NCBI GenBank assembly: GCA_964030475.1
Contig: CAXIPT010000014.1
Location: 62,001-126,000, forward strand
DNA length: 64,000 bases
Reading direction: 5' to 3'
Origin: Tethya wilhelma
Taxonomy: Eukaryota; Porifera; Demospongiae; Tethyida; Tethyidae
Below are positions 54,498 through 63,422 of this stretch, piece after piece; positions within the stretch are counted from its first letter, which is position 1, and every line of letters begins with the position of its first letter. A program made the position numbers and the translations under genes. The notes under the pieces were generated by a model that saw nothing but the letters and a program-made list of their open reading frames with translations, ran no database searches and was not told where the DNA came from.

Positions 54498-55410
54498 TCA
54501 TTGTGAGGCAGTGAGATTACCACTAGTGGAATCCTCAACAAGATAAGAATCTGCAGAAGTGGCTGGGTGTGGTGATTTAGAATGAACAGTAGATTGTGAT
54601 GGTGAGTGAGAAGGAGGAGTATGGGCAAAGGCAGAGTAAGAATTAGGTACACATTTAGAGTTAAAACGATGAGACTCCATCTTCCTGTAAAATAGCTTGT
54701 GAGTTGAGTAGCCTTTCAGCTTTTTACAAGATGTCAGTAGAAGTCGTTTATTCCAAAGACTCATAAGTTTGACAAGTAAAGGACGAGGACAAACAGATTC
54801 AGAATCAGACCTCCAACCAATACGAAATGCATTGAAAATGCTTACAGTTTTACCAATGAGATGGGTGGAGATATCATCAAAAGCAGATTTAGTCTCCAAT
54901 AAAGAAGACTCAGGAAGAATAACATTGTTGGAACGATCAGGTAAAGATTTCACTGGTAAAATTAATTATTGCTGCCATCTGAAGAAAATTTAACAGAATG
55001 TGAAGCAGGTGCAGAGCCAGGCTGGGAGATGATGGCGGGAACAGAAGAAAAACCACCCATAGCTGAAATAATAGTTGACATTTTAGATCTTCAACTGACT
55101 TAACATGATTGTTTGGGGTAGTCTCGGTGTCAGCAAGCTTCTTAGATAAAGGGTCAGGGGAGACATGAAGAATTTTATATAGATCCATGACCTTACAAAC
55201 AATACTAGGAATGCATTCCACTTGTGAAATGCAACAATGAGGTTGGAAAAAAATATCAGACGCTTCTCAGAGCCTCGGTGAGAGTGGCAGGATAAACCTT
55301 GCTTGGTAAGATCAGCGCCACAAGCCTCCCAGAGTATTTTATAAGCATTGCTGAGAGCAGATTCATTATACGAGAGAGGAGTGTTTGTCTGAGCTTAATC
55401 CTATCACTAT
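54498..55410 (-). pseudogene. LINE ORF1 remainder
   Basis: Patches include LLSYNESALSNAYKILWEAC (about 55355), LYKILHVSPDPLSKKLADTE (55221-54937 frame) and DISTHLIGKTVSIFNAFRIG, SESVCPRPLLVKLMSLWNKR with LLLTSCKKLKGYS (54953-54498 frame). The 'RIGxxSDSxxxRPRPLLVKL' block is typical of ORF1 proteins of CR1/L2-like LINEs and resembles an RNA-binding region. A Ser/Pro-rich tail follows. At least two frameshifts. Confidence 0.55.
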
Positions 55411-55836
55411 TCAATCTGGAGACTTCAATGTAAGCAAGAACAGGGTCGGAAAGACAGTGACAATGTTAGAGGAGACTCTACTAGGGTCAGAAGCCTTGGA
55501 AGAACAATTGCATTGAGGGCTAAGACAATGAGAACGGGAAGAGCTATCCTGGACCTCACAAGTGCTAAGAAATACCCCTAGAAGTTTCTTATCATGGTAA
55601 ATAGACTTCTTCCAGTTTCTAGATTTTGATCTACCATTAATATTCTCAAATTCAACTGGGGAATACCAGGTTAAATTATGAGAAATGCATTTCACATCAC
55701 CAGAGCTGCCATTGGCTGTATACTTGTTCAAATGAAAAGTACTAAGCACTGCTCCACAAGAGAGATTAATATATATAGGTGAATGCCCAAAAGCATGGAC
55801 AGAATCAAATAAGGTGGGAGCATTAGTAGCCATCAC
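55411..55836 (-). CDS. SAND-like DNA-binding domain at the start of the LINE ORF1 region
   Basis: Open frame of 141 residues (residue 1 at 55836). Residues about 23-92 follow the SAND pattern: INLSCGAVLSTFHLNKYTAN, then CISHNLTWYSPVEFENINGR and SKSRNWKKSIYHDKKLLGVF. The W-Y-x-P-x-E-F-E and (K/R)NWK motifs correspond to the SAND core and its DNA-contacting KDWK motif, as in Sp100, AIRE and DEAF1. It is followed by a Ser/Cys-rich stretch and helical ORF1 sequence. The frame is open but ends at a stop and the next part is in another frame, so the whole ORF1 is broken. Confidence 0.65.
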   Translation of the reverse strand: MMATNAPTLFDSVHAFGHSPIYINLSCGAVLSTFHLNKYTANGSSGDVKCISHNLTWYSPVEFENINGRSKSRNWKKSIYHDKKLLGVFLSTCEVQDSSSRSHCLSPQCNCSSKASDPSRVSSNIVTVFPTLFLLTLKSPD

Positions 55837-55880
55837 AGCTTGACCACTAGAGTCTCCTCTAGGCAGCTAACTAATCAGGT

Positions 55881-56081
55881 GGGCCGAGGAGTTCAACTCA
55901 CAACCCCTTTAGCTTTTATCAGGCTGGGGTGTTTACCTCAGTTTAAGCCCAACACTCAGAATGTAGTACCAAAGAAAATAGAGAGATACTTAGACAAAGT
56001 ACCTTAAATGAGGTGATAAACCACAGTGTAGCCCGCACCACCATATCTAGTCGCTTACAAGGCAGTAGTATCAATTCTAGC
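55881..56081. other. Probable 5' flank/UTR of the LINE
   Basis: About 200 bp upstream of the LINE ORF1 start on the minus strand. No motif identified. Confidence 0.25.
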
Positions 56082-56134
56082 CTTGTTCCCAGGCCTGTAA
56101 AGAGAGGGTCTGGTACACACTGTTTGCACATGCG
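56082..56134 (+). repeat. Left member of an inverted repeat pair
   Basis: AGCCTTGTTCCCAGGCCTG... GGTCTGGTACACACTGTTTG CACATGCGC is the inverted counterpart of 58651-58704 with several mismatches. Confidence 0.6.
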
Positions 56135-56751
56135 CTTAATCGCCCTGGAATTCCAAAGTGATCCACAGAATAGCAGAATTTTTAGCCAAAGTTTTTTTGC
56201 TTAGACTGCGGGATGTATTTCTCCATAGTACGTTTTTGTCCTATTTCAAGACACAGAGCGGAACAAGACAGCGGCGCGCGCTCATATAAAATAAATGCGT
56301 ATGTTAAATTTTCGCAGTTTTAATTTCCGTATAGTCGGACCGCATACGAAATATACGAAAATTTCCCGCTATACGGTACCACTCAAAATTTCTCAACTTT
56401 GCCAATGTAGATGTTGGTTGTAAGCTTTTTGATGTAATGAGGTACTACTCTATTACACTTGCATCCTTCATTGCATCAGTGGTTTACAGAGTATCCATAA
56501 CACTATGTATTTTCGTTCTCACAACCTGCTCTTTCCAGTAATTGCTCTCTTTTAAGGGATGTTTTCTCTGACTCTTGTCATTTGGTTTATACCTTCGTTG
56601 AGTATAATCATGTTTGGTTCAAGCCATCGTTGTACTTATAGTGAAAGTGACAGACTATGTGCTGAATTTGTTAAGACTGTAAAACTTAATCATGTGTCAA
56701 ATCCTAATCTCTTTGATGAAATAAACTATATGTGGTCAGCTTAGTTATTGT
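56135..56751. other. Non-coding; MITE-like end ACCGTATAGC
   Basis: The stretch 56330-56392 reads, on the minus strand, TACCGTATAGCGGGAAATTT TCG; a related start, TACCGTATAGCTAGAAATTT, is at 63946. This is probably one end of a dispersed MITE. The ORF 56559-56744 is unremarkable. Confidence 0.4.
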
Positions 56752-58442
56752 TAGTATTTTTATTACTAACTCTTAAAATTATTACAAGTAGTAAAAATTT
56801 CAAAAAAATAAGTGGTGTAGGAACGGGCACTGCAGTAAAAAGGTATTGGAACAAGGCATGGTCTCAATATCAGCACGTGACTACTTCATTTTTTTTTAAT
56901 CTCTCCTATATGGATTTCAGAGTCATGTTGCGGTGATTTGGAAAATAGTACTGTAGCCCAAATTTCAACTATAACTAATCATTTGGCTAAGCAATGGAGT
57001 GAACTACTATTAAAGGGCAGGTATATAACATAAACTGGATTGCCGGCCTAGAGTTGGGTATAAAAATGAAGTAGTCATGAACCGAAATTGAGACCATGCC
57101 TTGTTCCAATACTTTTACCACACTACCCGTTCCTACTACATGTTCATTCACACTACAGTGTGGAATCACTATCAGAGACTCGTACTGCCATATATACACT
57201 TCATTATGCTGGAGGCTAGGCATAAAATGCAACTTGCATGGATAGATAATGAGCTTTGAACTCTGCCTACAAAGATGGCTGCTTTGAGGGATCTGCAATG
57301 CTGGAAGCTTTGCCCAGAAATCACAATAGAAATTGCAGTGAAATCAAGAGAAATCAACCTAGAAATCAGCCAAAAGATCTAGACACGTCCCTATCTCTGC
57401 CTATTTATGTCACAAAAATCATGTGAGCTTGAAGTTTCTCGCTTGCTCTCTTCGAGCTGGTGAGTCCTCAAGCCTCAGGAATTATAGTCAAGTACACAAA
57501 TTTGATCATTAAGAGCATTCATTGACATGGACATCATCACTGTTGTGTGAGTACCGCCTGGGATCGCTTCAAGTTTTGATTATCTGCTAAGTTTTGTATC
57601 ATGTATATACAATTCTGTGGAGAAGAGACCAAATTCATACCATAGATATTATAATATGCTGACAGTTGTTGGCAGTAATTTCCCTTAAATCAATGAGAAC
57701 TTGTGTTAATTAGCTTGTAAATCTTTCAGGTTATGAAAGTTTGTAACTATATAGACCTACCTAGAAGTGGAAAGTTAATGCATGGGGCTATGTCAGTCCA
57801 TCAGAAACAATTTTAGTCGTGGCAGACATCAGTAACTATCACAGTAAATTTGCTAGAAATCACAGGAAATCTACTTGAAATCACTTGAAAACAGTCAAAA
57901 TTACAGATAGAAATCACCCAAAATACAGAAATCACTGAAATCAAGGAAATCAATCAGAAATCATTAAATTTTGAAATCTCGTACAGAATTTTGCACAGTT
58001 GCAGGCCCCTTGGGCTGATTGTAGTACATGAATTTATATGCTAAGGTTCAAAGCTTTCTAGTTTTTGTTTATGCCTATTTACGATGTAAACGAGTATCAA
58101 CGAATGTTGTACACATGAAAAGAACTTACTTTGTGCTGTCAAAGTTGGCTCAACACATTCTGGTTCTCTGGAAATCCTTTTCAAGTAAGTCAGTTAGGAA
58201 GTACATACGTACATAAGTAAGTAAGAACAAAAATGGCACTATGGTGGCTTCCCACTAGTACTCTCTGTGGAACGTTTTGTGAGTTTTAGGCCTGGCATGC
58301 AGTTGGTAATCTGTCAGTGAGAGCTTCTAAGCAACTTTGAAGGTTTAATTTTGTTTGACTAGATTTTTATGGTGGCCAACATTTTGTATTGTGTCTATGG
58401 GAGTCCTACTATACTTACTACTGTATGTATGATACAATATTA
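56752..58442 (-). mobile_element. Foldback element family B, copy 2 (enlarged)
   Basis: The hairpin at about 56784-57142 has arms ACAAGTAGTAAAAATTTC, GTAGGAACGGGCACTGC and their inverted return. The distal body reappears at 58020-58442 (AAGTAAGTCAGTTAGGAAG, CACTAG-CTCTCT) and the end TACTACTGTATGTATGATAC. Between 57143 and 58020 is extra sequence absent from copies 1 and 3, including GAAATCA-rich DNA. Confidence 0.6.
57290..57990 (+). repeat. GAAATCA-rich blocks in family B copy 2
   Basis: Irregular repeats of (A)GAAATCA at 57297-57375 and 57835-57985, on one strand only, separated by unrelated sequence. Not a uniform tandem array. Confidence 0.5.
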
Positions 58443-58650
58443 ACTATACTTCCTTTACCTTTATGTAACACATGTATACACTTGCACCTTTTATGATCAA
58501 ATATTATTATTAATTGCTCTACAACTACTAAGTATAAATATGCTCACAGAAGCTTTCTAAGAGAGCCTAGAACTCGTTTAGTGTTTGATATACACACATC
58601 ATCTCTGAACAGACCCCCAAATCTTCTCAAAACCACGTGGTTTCACGTTA

Positions 58651-58704
58651 TGCACATGCGCAAACAGTGTGTACCAGGCCCTCTTTTGGGCTTGGGGACA
58701 AGGC
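58651..58704 (-). repeat. Right member of an inverted repeat pair
   Basis: GCACATGCGCAAACAGTGTG TACCAGGCCC... mirrors 56082-56134. Together they enclose 2.5 kb that includes family B copy 2, either as TIRs of one element or as two opposed MITE copies. Confidence 0.55.
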
Positions 58705-58725
58705 TATGTAAACAAGTATTGTCAA

Positions 58726-58928
58726 TGTATGAACCCCACCGAGAGGCCAGTTCAGCTACCTCTGATTATGAACAACACTTTTTATTAGTACAATAGAAAA
58801 TCAGTCTATAGCTCCAACACAATCACAAGTAATCAACAATGTTCTAGATAATCCTATCTTAGCTACAAACACGTGGCTTGGGGTTCAAAGGTCAGTTCCT
58901 GGTACTCTAGTCTATTAATGTCTTTACA
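58726..58928 (-). repeat. 3' LTR of the gypsy element
   Basis: On the minus strand it begins TGTAAAGACATTAATAG and ends GGGGTTCATACA. Identical to 62369-62571. Confidence 0.95.
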
Positions 58929-58943
58929 CCTCCCTTTCAGCTC

Positions 58944-61870
58944 CTATGACTGTTGTGCAGACTCTGCCTTGCCATTGCTTTGTGGGTAGTGAGGTGAAGA
59001 CATAACGTGAGACACTCCCCATGTTTGAAGGAATTCAGCCAAATGCTGTGACGTAAACTGGGGGCCGCCGTCAGACCACATTAGGTCTGGGACTGCTGTA
59101 CGACAAAAGTGGTCACGCAAGGAGGAGGAGAGCTTCGTAGCTTTCATATCCTTTCCAACTTCTATGATGTCAGGCCAGTCGGTCTTACAGTCGACAATGA
59201 CTAGGAAGTTCTGTCCTCCACAGGATGCAAAGTCTACAGCGATTTGCTGGAATGGCCTCTTGGGTATGGGTTTGTTCTCTATTGGCTCTTTGCCATGTGA
59301 AGGTAAGTGATCTTGACAGTGTTGACAACCACGTACAAAATTTGCAATGTCTTCGTCGATTCCAGGCCAGTATATCGTGAGTCGTGCTCTTGCCTGAGAG
59401 CGGGAGATCCCCTGGTGAGCTTCATGGAGGCGGCTTAGCATGGTTGGTCGCAAACTAGATGGGATGAGAAGACGGCAACCATAGACAACCAGACCGTCAT
59501 CCACACTCAAGTGATCCTTGACACTCCAATACTTCTGCAGTGAGGGTGGCATGTCTTTTTTCTGGTTAGGAAAGCCCTGGAGGATTTTCTCCTTAAGTGT
59601 TTTGTAATCAAGGTCTTGTCCAGCATGCTGACGAAGTTCTTGCATGTGGAGGTTCTCTTGATCTGATTCTTGCAGTGTAGATGCTCGAATCTGGGATAGT
59701 GACATTGCTTGGCACCCAGGGCGTCCATTCTGATCATTATTGACCTCTATTTCTTGTTCGGCAAGTTCATCATTTTCCTGTGGAACAGAGTATGGGAACC
59801 GTGAGAGTGCATCTGCTGCTTCATTTAGAGAGCCTTTCAACCAGTGTGTGGTGAATTTGTAGGCCATGATTCTGGTTCTGAGGCGTTGCAGCCTAGGATT
59901 CTCTATCTCATCTAATCGATGTGAATTGAGTATTGGGACGAGGGGGTTGTGGTCTGTGACGACTGTGAAGTTGTCAATCCCTGCTAAGAAAATGTGGCAC
60001 TTTTTGATAGCCCAGGCCACTGCCAAGCATTCAAGCTCAATGACTGCATACCTGCTTTCGACGTCTGTCAAGAAGCGTGATCCTGCTTGGATGATTTTCC
60101 AATTCTCTTCACTGTCCTTTGGTTTCTGCATGAGGAGGAAACCTAATCCAAGCATGCTGGCATCGGTGTGCAGGCATGTTTCCTTGGTGGGGTCGAAGTA
60201 TGCTAGTGTTGGGGCAGTGGTCAAAAGATTCTTGGCGCGTGCAAATGCCTCATTATGTACCTGTGTCCATAGGAAGTCGTTGCGGGAGCTTAGGAGTGGG
60301 CGTAAGGGTGCTAATCCATTTGCTACATCCTTGTTGCTTGATGCCAACTGGTTTGCTAGGCCACAAAATGAACGAAGATCAGTGCGGCTGCTAGGTGTTG
60401 GGAACTTGTCAATTGCTGCGGTGATGTCATCACAGATGGAATAACCATCCTGTGAGAGTTTCAAGCCAGCAAAGCGTGCCTCTGTCTTGCAAAATTGGAA
60501 CTTTTCCCGTTTGAGGGAGATCCCTGAATCTGCACACTGCTGTAGAACCTCTCGAACGTGTTTGACGTGTTGTTGTTCATCGTCATCGTACACAACCACA
60601 TCATCAACAATCTTTCGTAGGTTCTTCATTCCACTGAATGCTTCATCCATTCTGCGGTTGTAATGCTCACTGATTGATGAGATCCCGTAGGGAGCTCTTA
60701 GGTACATGTACCGTCCAAACGGTGTGATAAATGTGGTTAGTTTCTGACTTTCTTCGTCAAGGGGGCATTGATGGTAGCCTTTTAAGGCATCAAACACGGT
60801 GAAGAATTTGGCTGATGATTGCTGGATATCAGCCACAGCTTCCTGGGGGGTTGTTGATGGATAGTGTTCCCTGCGTACATGTTTGTTCAACTTTGAAAGG
60901 TCAACGCACATGCGAATTCGGTCCGAACCTTTTTTGGGGGCAACGACGATGGGTGCACACCATTCAGTAGGCTTTGTGACAGGTGTAATAACACCTTGTT
61001 CTACGAGTAGGTCGATCTCTTGTTTCAGTTTGTCACGATACGCAAATGGAATTGTACGTGGTGTGGTTACACAAAAGGGAGTGGCGTTGTCTGACAAAGA
61101 GATGTGGAACTTCTCTCCGGGCATGGTGTGAACTTGGCCATCAAATACTTTGGGAAACTCAGCCATGAGGTCTTCTGCTGAGGTAGCACCCAGGCTGCTG
61201 ATGGTTGGTTGAGGGTAGTTTTGGGGTAAGATACCTAATGTCTGCGCTGTGTCCCATGAGATGATTACACCAGACACCGAGGCAAATATGTGTACATCTT
61301 TCTTGGCTATCCTGCCTTGCAAGCGGAAGGTGACTTTAGGGATTTTCCCAATTGGTTGTAAGGTGTTTCCATTGACTGCTCTTGGGGTGACATCCGAGTA
61401 GGCCAGATTGTCCATTCGCTCATTCAAAGCTTCGACAAACTTTGGTCCTGCTGCGCAAATGTCCGCTCCTGAATCAGGTAAGACGCTGATGTGGGCTTCT
61501 CCGTACTGGGTAGTTGCCTGAACACAGATGGTTGGGGCTTGGTTGAATGAGGTCTCGTTGACGTGGTACACGCTAAGGGTGTTTGCTTGGGGAGGAGAGG
61601 TGTGGGATTTGATCTTCTGTTTCTGGCGACAGACTCTTCCAAAGTGACCAGTCTTTCCACAGTTACGGCAAGTTTGATTGAATGCTGGGCAGTTCTTTCT
61701 GCCACCTGGGTGTAGTTTGTTGCCGCATCCGGGGCAAGCACTGCGTGTTGGGTCGTTGGGGACACGGAGTGCGTCTATTTCTGATGTTTTTATTTCATGT
61801 CGAGACTGCTTTGCTGATTCGAGGCCACGGCATTTGGTGATAGCTTGATCAAGCGTGAGATCTTTGGTCT
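58944..61870 (-). CDS. Gypsy Pol (zinc knuckles, protease, RT, RNase H, truncated integrase)
   Basis: The frame is open from about 61870 to the TAG at 58944-58946; its first ATG is at 61571. Upstream part: CPGCGNKLHPGGRKNC and CRNCGKTGHFGRVC knuckles. From the ATG: protease DSGAD (residues 33-37); RT about 190-360 with RIRMCVDLSKLNKHVRREHY, FTVFDALKGYHQC and the catalytic box KIVDDVVVY; RNase H about 450-570 (HTDASMLGLGFLLM, IELECLAVAWAIKK, VVTDHNPL); integrase H2C2 finger (HEAHQGISRSQARA, CQHCQ); core with Asp in AVDFASCGG, Asp in WSDGGPQF and Glu in NGKAE. It then ends SAQQS and stop. Relatives continue about 200 residues more. No internal stop is seen, so decay is limited to the C-terminal loss. 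Confidence 0.9.
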
Positions 61871-62329
61871 GGAGATAATTTCGCCATCTTGGAGGCCTTC
61901 AATGATTTGGTCCCGGATTGCCTTTTGGAGGCATTCATTGTTGCAGAAATTGCAAGTTTTAGCTAGCTCTCGCAGAGCTACAAGAAAGTCATCAAAAGAT
62001 TCCCCAACCTGTTGTGTACGTTGCCGAAGGTTGCGTCGTTCGATAGTTTCATTGACTTGCCCTTGTACATATTGTTTCAAGGCTGCGATGATCTGTGCCT
62101 GGTCTTTCTTCTGTGCTGCAGTTAGACCGAGGTTTTCGACGATGGTGAGTGTTTCTCTCGAGAAGCACAGCTGTAGTGCTTGTACCTGTTTTGCCGCTGA
62201 TTCGCTACTCAGGGCGGAGAGGGAGCGGTAGGCCAGCCATTGCTGGTGCCATGCATGGAAGTCCGTTCCTTTATCGAGGTCGAGATCTAGCTTGGGTAGA
62301 TCGCTTGTACGAAATACATATGCCATCAC
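61790..62329 (-). CDS. Gypsy Gag (capsid), -1 frame relative to Pol
   Basis: 179 residues from ATG 62329, 40 bp inside the 5' LTR edge. It has a capsid-like pattern: DFHAWHQQWLAYRSLS, LQLCFSRETLTIVENLG, VGESFDDFLVALRELAKTC, IRDQIIEGLQDGEII. The sequence that should follow (KDLTLDQAITKC and the zinc knuckles) is in the pol frame, one base back, with the switch near 61870 at CCAAAGATC. The gag frame ends at TAA 61790. A programmed -1 frameshift or a one-base loss would both fit. Confidence 0.8.
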   Translation of the reverse strand: MMAYVFRTSDLPKLDLDLDKGTDFHAWHQQWLAYRSLSALSSESAAKQVQALQLCFSRETLTIVENLGLTAAQKKDQAQIIAALKQYVQGQVNETIERRNLRQRTQQVGESFDDFLVALRELAKTCNFCNNECLQKAIRDQIIEGLQDGEIISRPKISRLIKLSPNAVASNQQSSLDMK

Positions 62330-62368
62330 TGATTGATTCCAATTAGAGAGCAGCTGTTCGCATCGCCA

Positions 62369-62571
62369 TGTATGAACCCCACCGAGAGGCCAGTTCAGCT
62401 ACCTCTGATTATGAACAACACTTTTTATTAGTACAATAGAAAATCAGTCTATAGCTCCAACACAATCACAAGTAATCAACAATGTTCTAGATAATCCTAT
62501 CTTAGCTACAAACACGTGGCTTGGGGTTCAAAGGTCAGTTCCTGGTACTCTAGTCTATTAATGTCTTTACA
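62369..62571 (-). repeat. 5' LTR of the gypsy element
   Basis: Identical to 58726-58928; followed by GTCAA (62572-62576). Confidence 0.95.
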
Positions 62572-62579
62572 GTCAATAA

Positions 62580-63422
62580 GTATTAAAAATTTTAGAAGTG
62601 TAGGAATGGGCAGTGCAAACAAGGCAAGTCTCTGAATTTCAGCACATGATTACTTCATTTTTGTGAGTCAATTGCGAGTTTGAATTCTACCATAATAAAA
62701 TTAATGTCAGTCATTTGGCTCATGAATCAATGCAGGCAATCACTTGACTAATTTGTGTGAAGTAACAAGCATGTAGCATGTAGGTACACAGTAACTTATG
62801 ACAATTGGGCACAAAAAATAAAGTAGTCATGTTCTGAAATTCAGAGACTTGCCTTGTTTCATTGCTTTTTACAGCACTGCCCATTCCTACACTTCCAATT
62901 TTTATAAAATATTTACTACTTGTTCAATTCCTTTTTTAACACCAAGGTGGTCAACTGCATGGAGACAATCACACGGCAGAGACTAGTAAGTCTCTACAAA
63001 AAGCAGGAGTGTGCGCATGCACATTGTATATGCCAAACCACGTGGTCTGTTGACGACTTTTACCTACATCATAAAAGTACAGTATTTTATATCAAGAGTT
63101 TCAAAGCTGCCTAGATTTTGTTTGCTGCTATTTTGCCAGCAAACGAGTCAAAGTTGGCTCAATTCCTTTTGTTTATCTGGACAAGTAAGTCAGTTAGGAA
63201 GGAAGGGGAGAACAAAATTGCACTGTTGTGGCTTCTCACTAGCGCTCTCTCCAGAGTGTGCTAGAAACTTTCTACTGGTTAATACAGTAAGCAAACTGTC
63301 TGGGGGAGGCTATTAAATGCATTTGAATGCTTAGCTTTCTTTTCCTGAAAGTTGATAAGCATGAACATTTGTATTGACAGTCGGCCCATTCCTATTATAT
63401 GTACTACTGTACGTATGATCAT
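62580..63422 (-). mobile_element. Foldback element family B, copy 3
   Basis: The hairpin is at 62580-62924 (GTGTAGGAATGGGCAGTGC ... GCACTGCCCATTCCTACACT). The body matches 4430-4960 reversed (AAGTCAGTTAGGAAGGAAG, GCGCTCTCTCCAGAGTG, TTAATACAGTAAGCAAACTG), and the end reads CCCATTCCTATTATATGTAC, TACTGTACGTATGATC. The gypsy insertion lies 4 bp outside its hairpin. Confidence 0.65.

Larger units (their letters stand above)
53024..55880 (-). mobile_element. LINE retrotransposon, 5' portion (ORF1 region and endonuclease), RT missing
   Basis: Minus-strand order: SAND-like domain (55836-55600), helical ORF1 part (55410-54700), ORF1 C-terminal block, then endonuclease (about 54320-53754) and a linker ending in LKAGKADGRD, which is where CR1/L2-type reverse transcriptases begin. 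RT is absent. LINE copies usually lose the 5' side; this one lacks its 3' side, so it was cut after insertion or by another event. Many frameshifts are present. A (CT)n run at 53291-53313 lies inside. Confidence 0.7.
58726..62571 (-). mobile_element. Ty3/gypsy retrotransposon with identical LTRs and TSD GTCAA
   Basis: LTRs of 203 bp at 58726-58928 and 62369-62571 read the same base for base. GTCAA flanks both sides (58721-58725, 62572-62576). On the minus strand the 5' LTR is followed by TGGCGATGCGAACAG (likely primer-binding site, beginning TGG as expected against a tRNA CCA end), and the 3' LTR is preceded by GAAAGGGAGG (polypurine tract). One gag and one long pol frame lie inside. The pol ends at the integrase catalytic Glu, 15 bp before the tract, so this copy cannot make a full integrase. 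Confidence 0.95.

Noticed and set aside
54467..54652. Short Leu/His-rich ORF beside the LINE
   Set aside because: Alternative frame of the Ser/Pro-rich LINE ORF1 tail.
59866..60444. 192-residue plus-strand ORF
   Set aside because: Lies opposite the RT/RNase H part of the gypsy pol, which has clear motifs on the minus strand. It is a shadow frame.
61424..61765. 113-residue minus-strand ORF starting MSPTTQHAVL
   Set aside because: Another frame over the zinc-knuckle region; the knuckle frame shows CCHC motifs and continues into pol.
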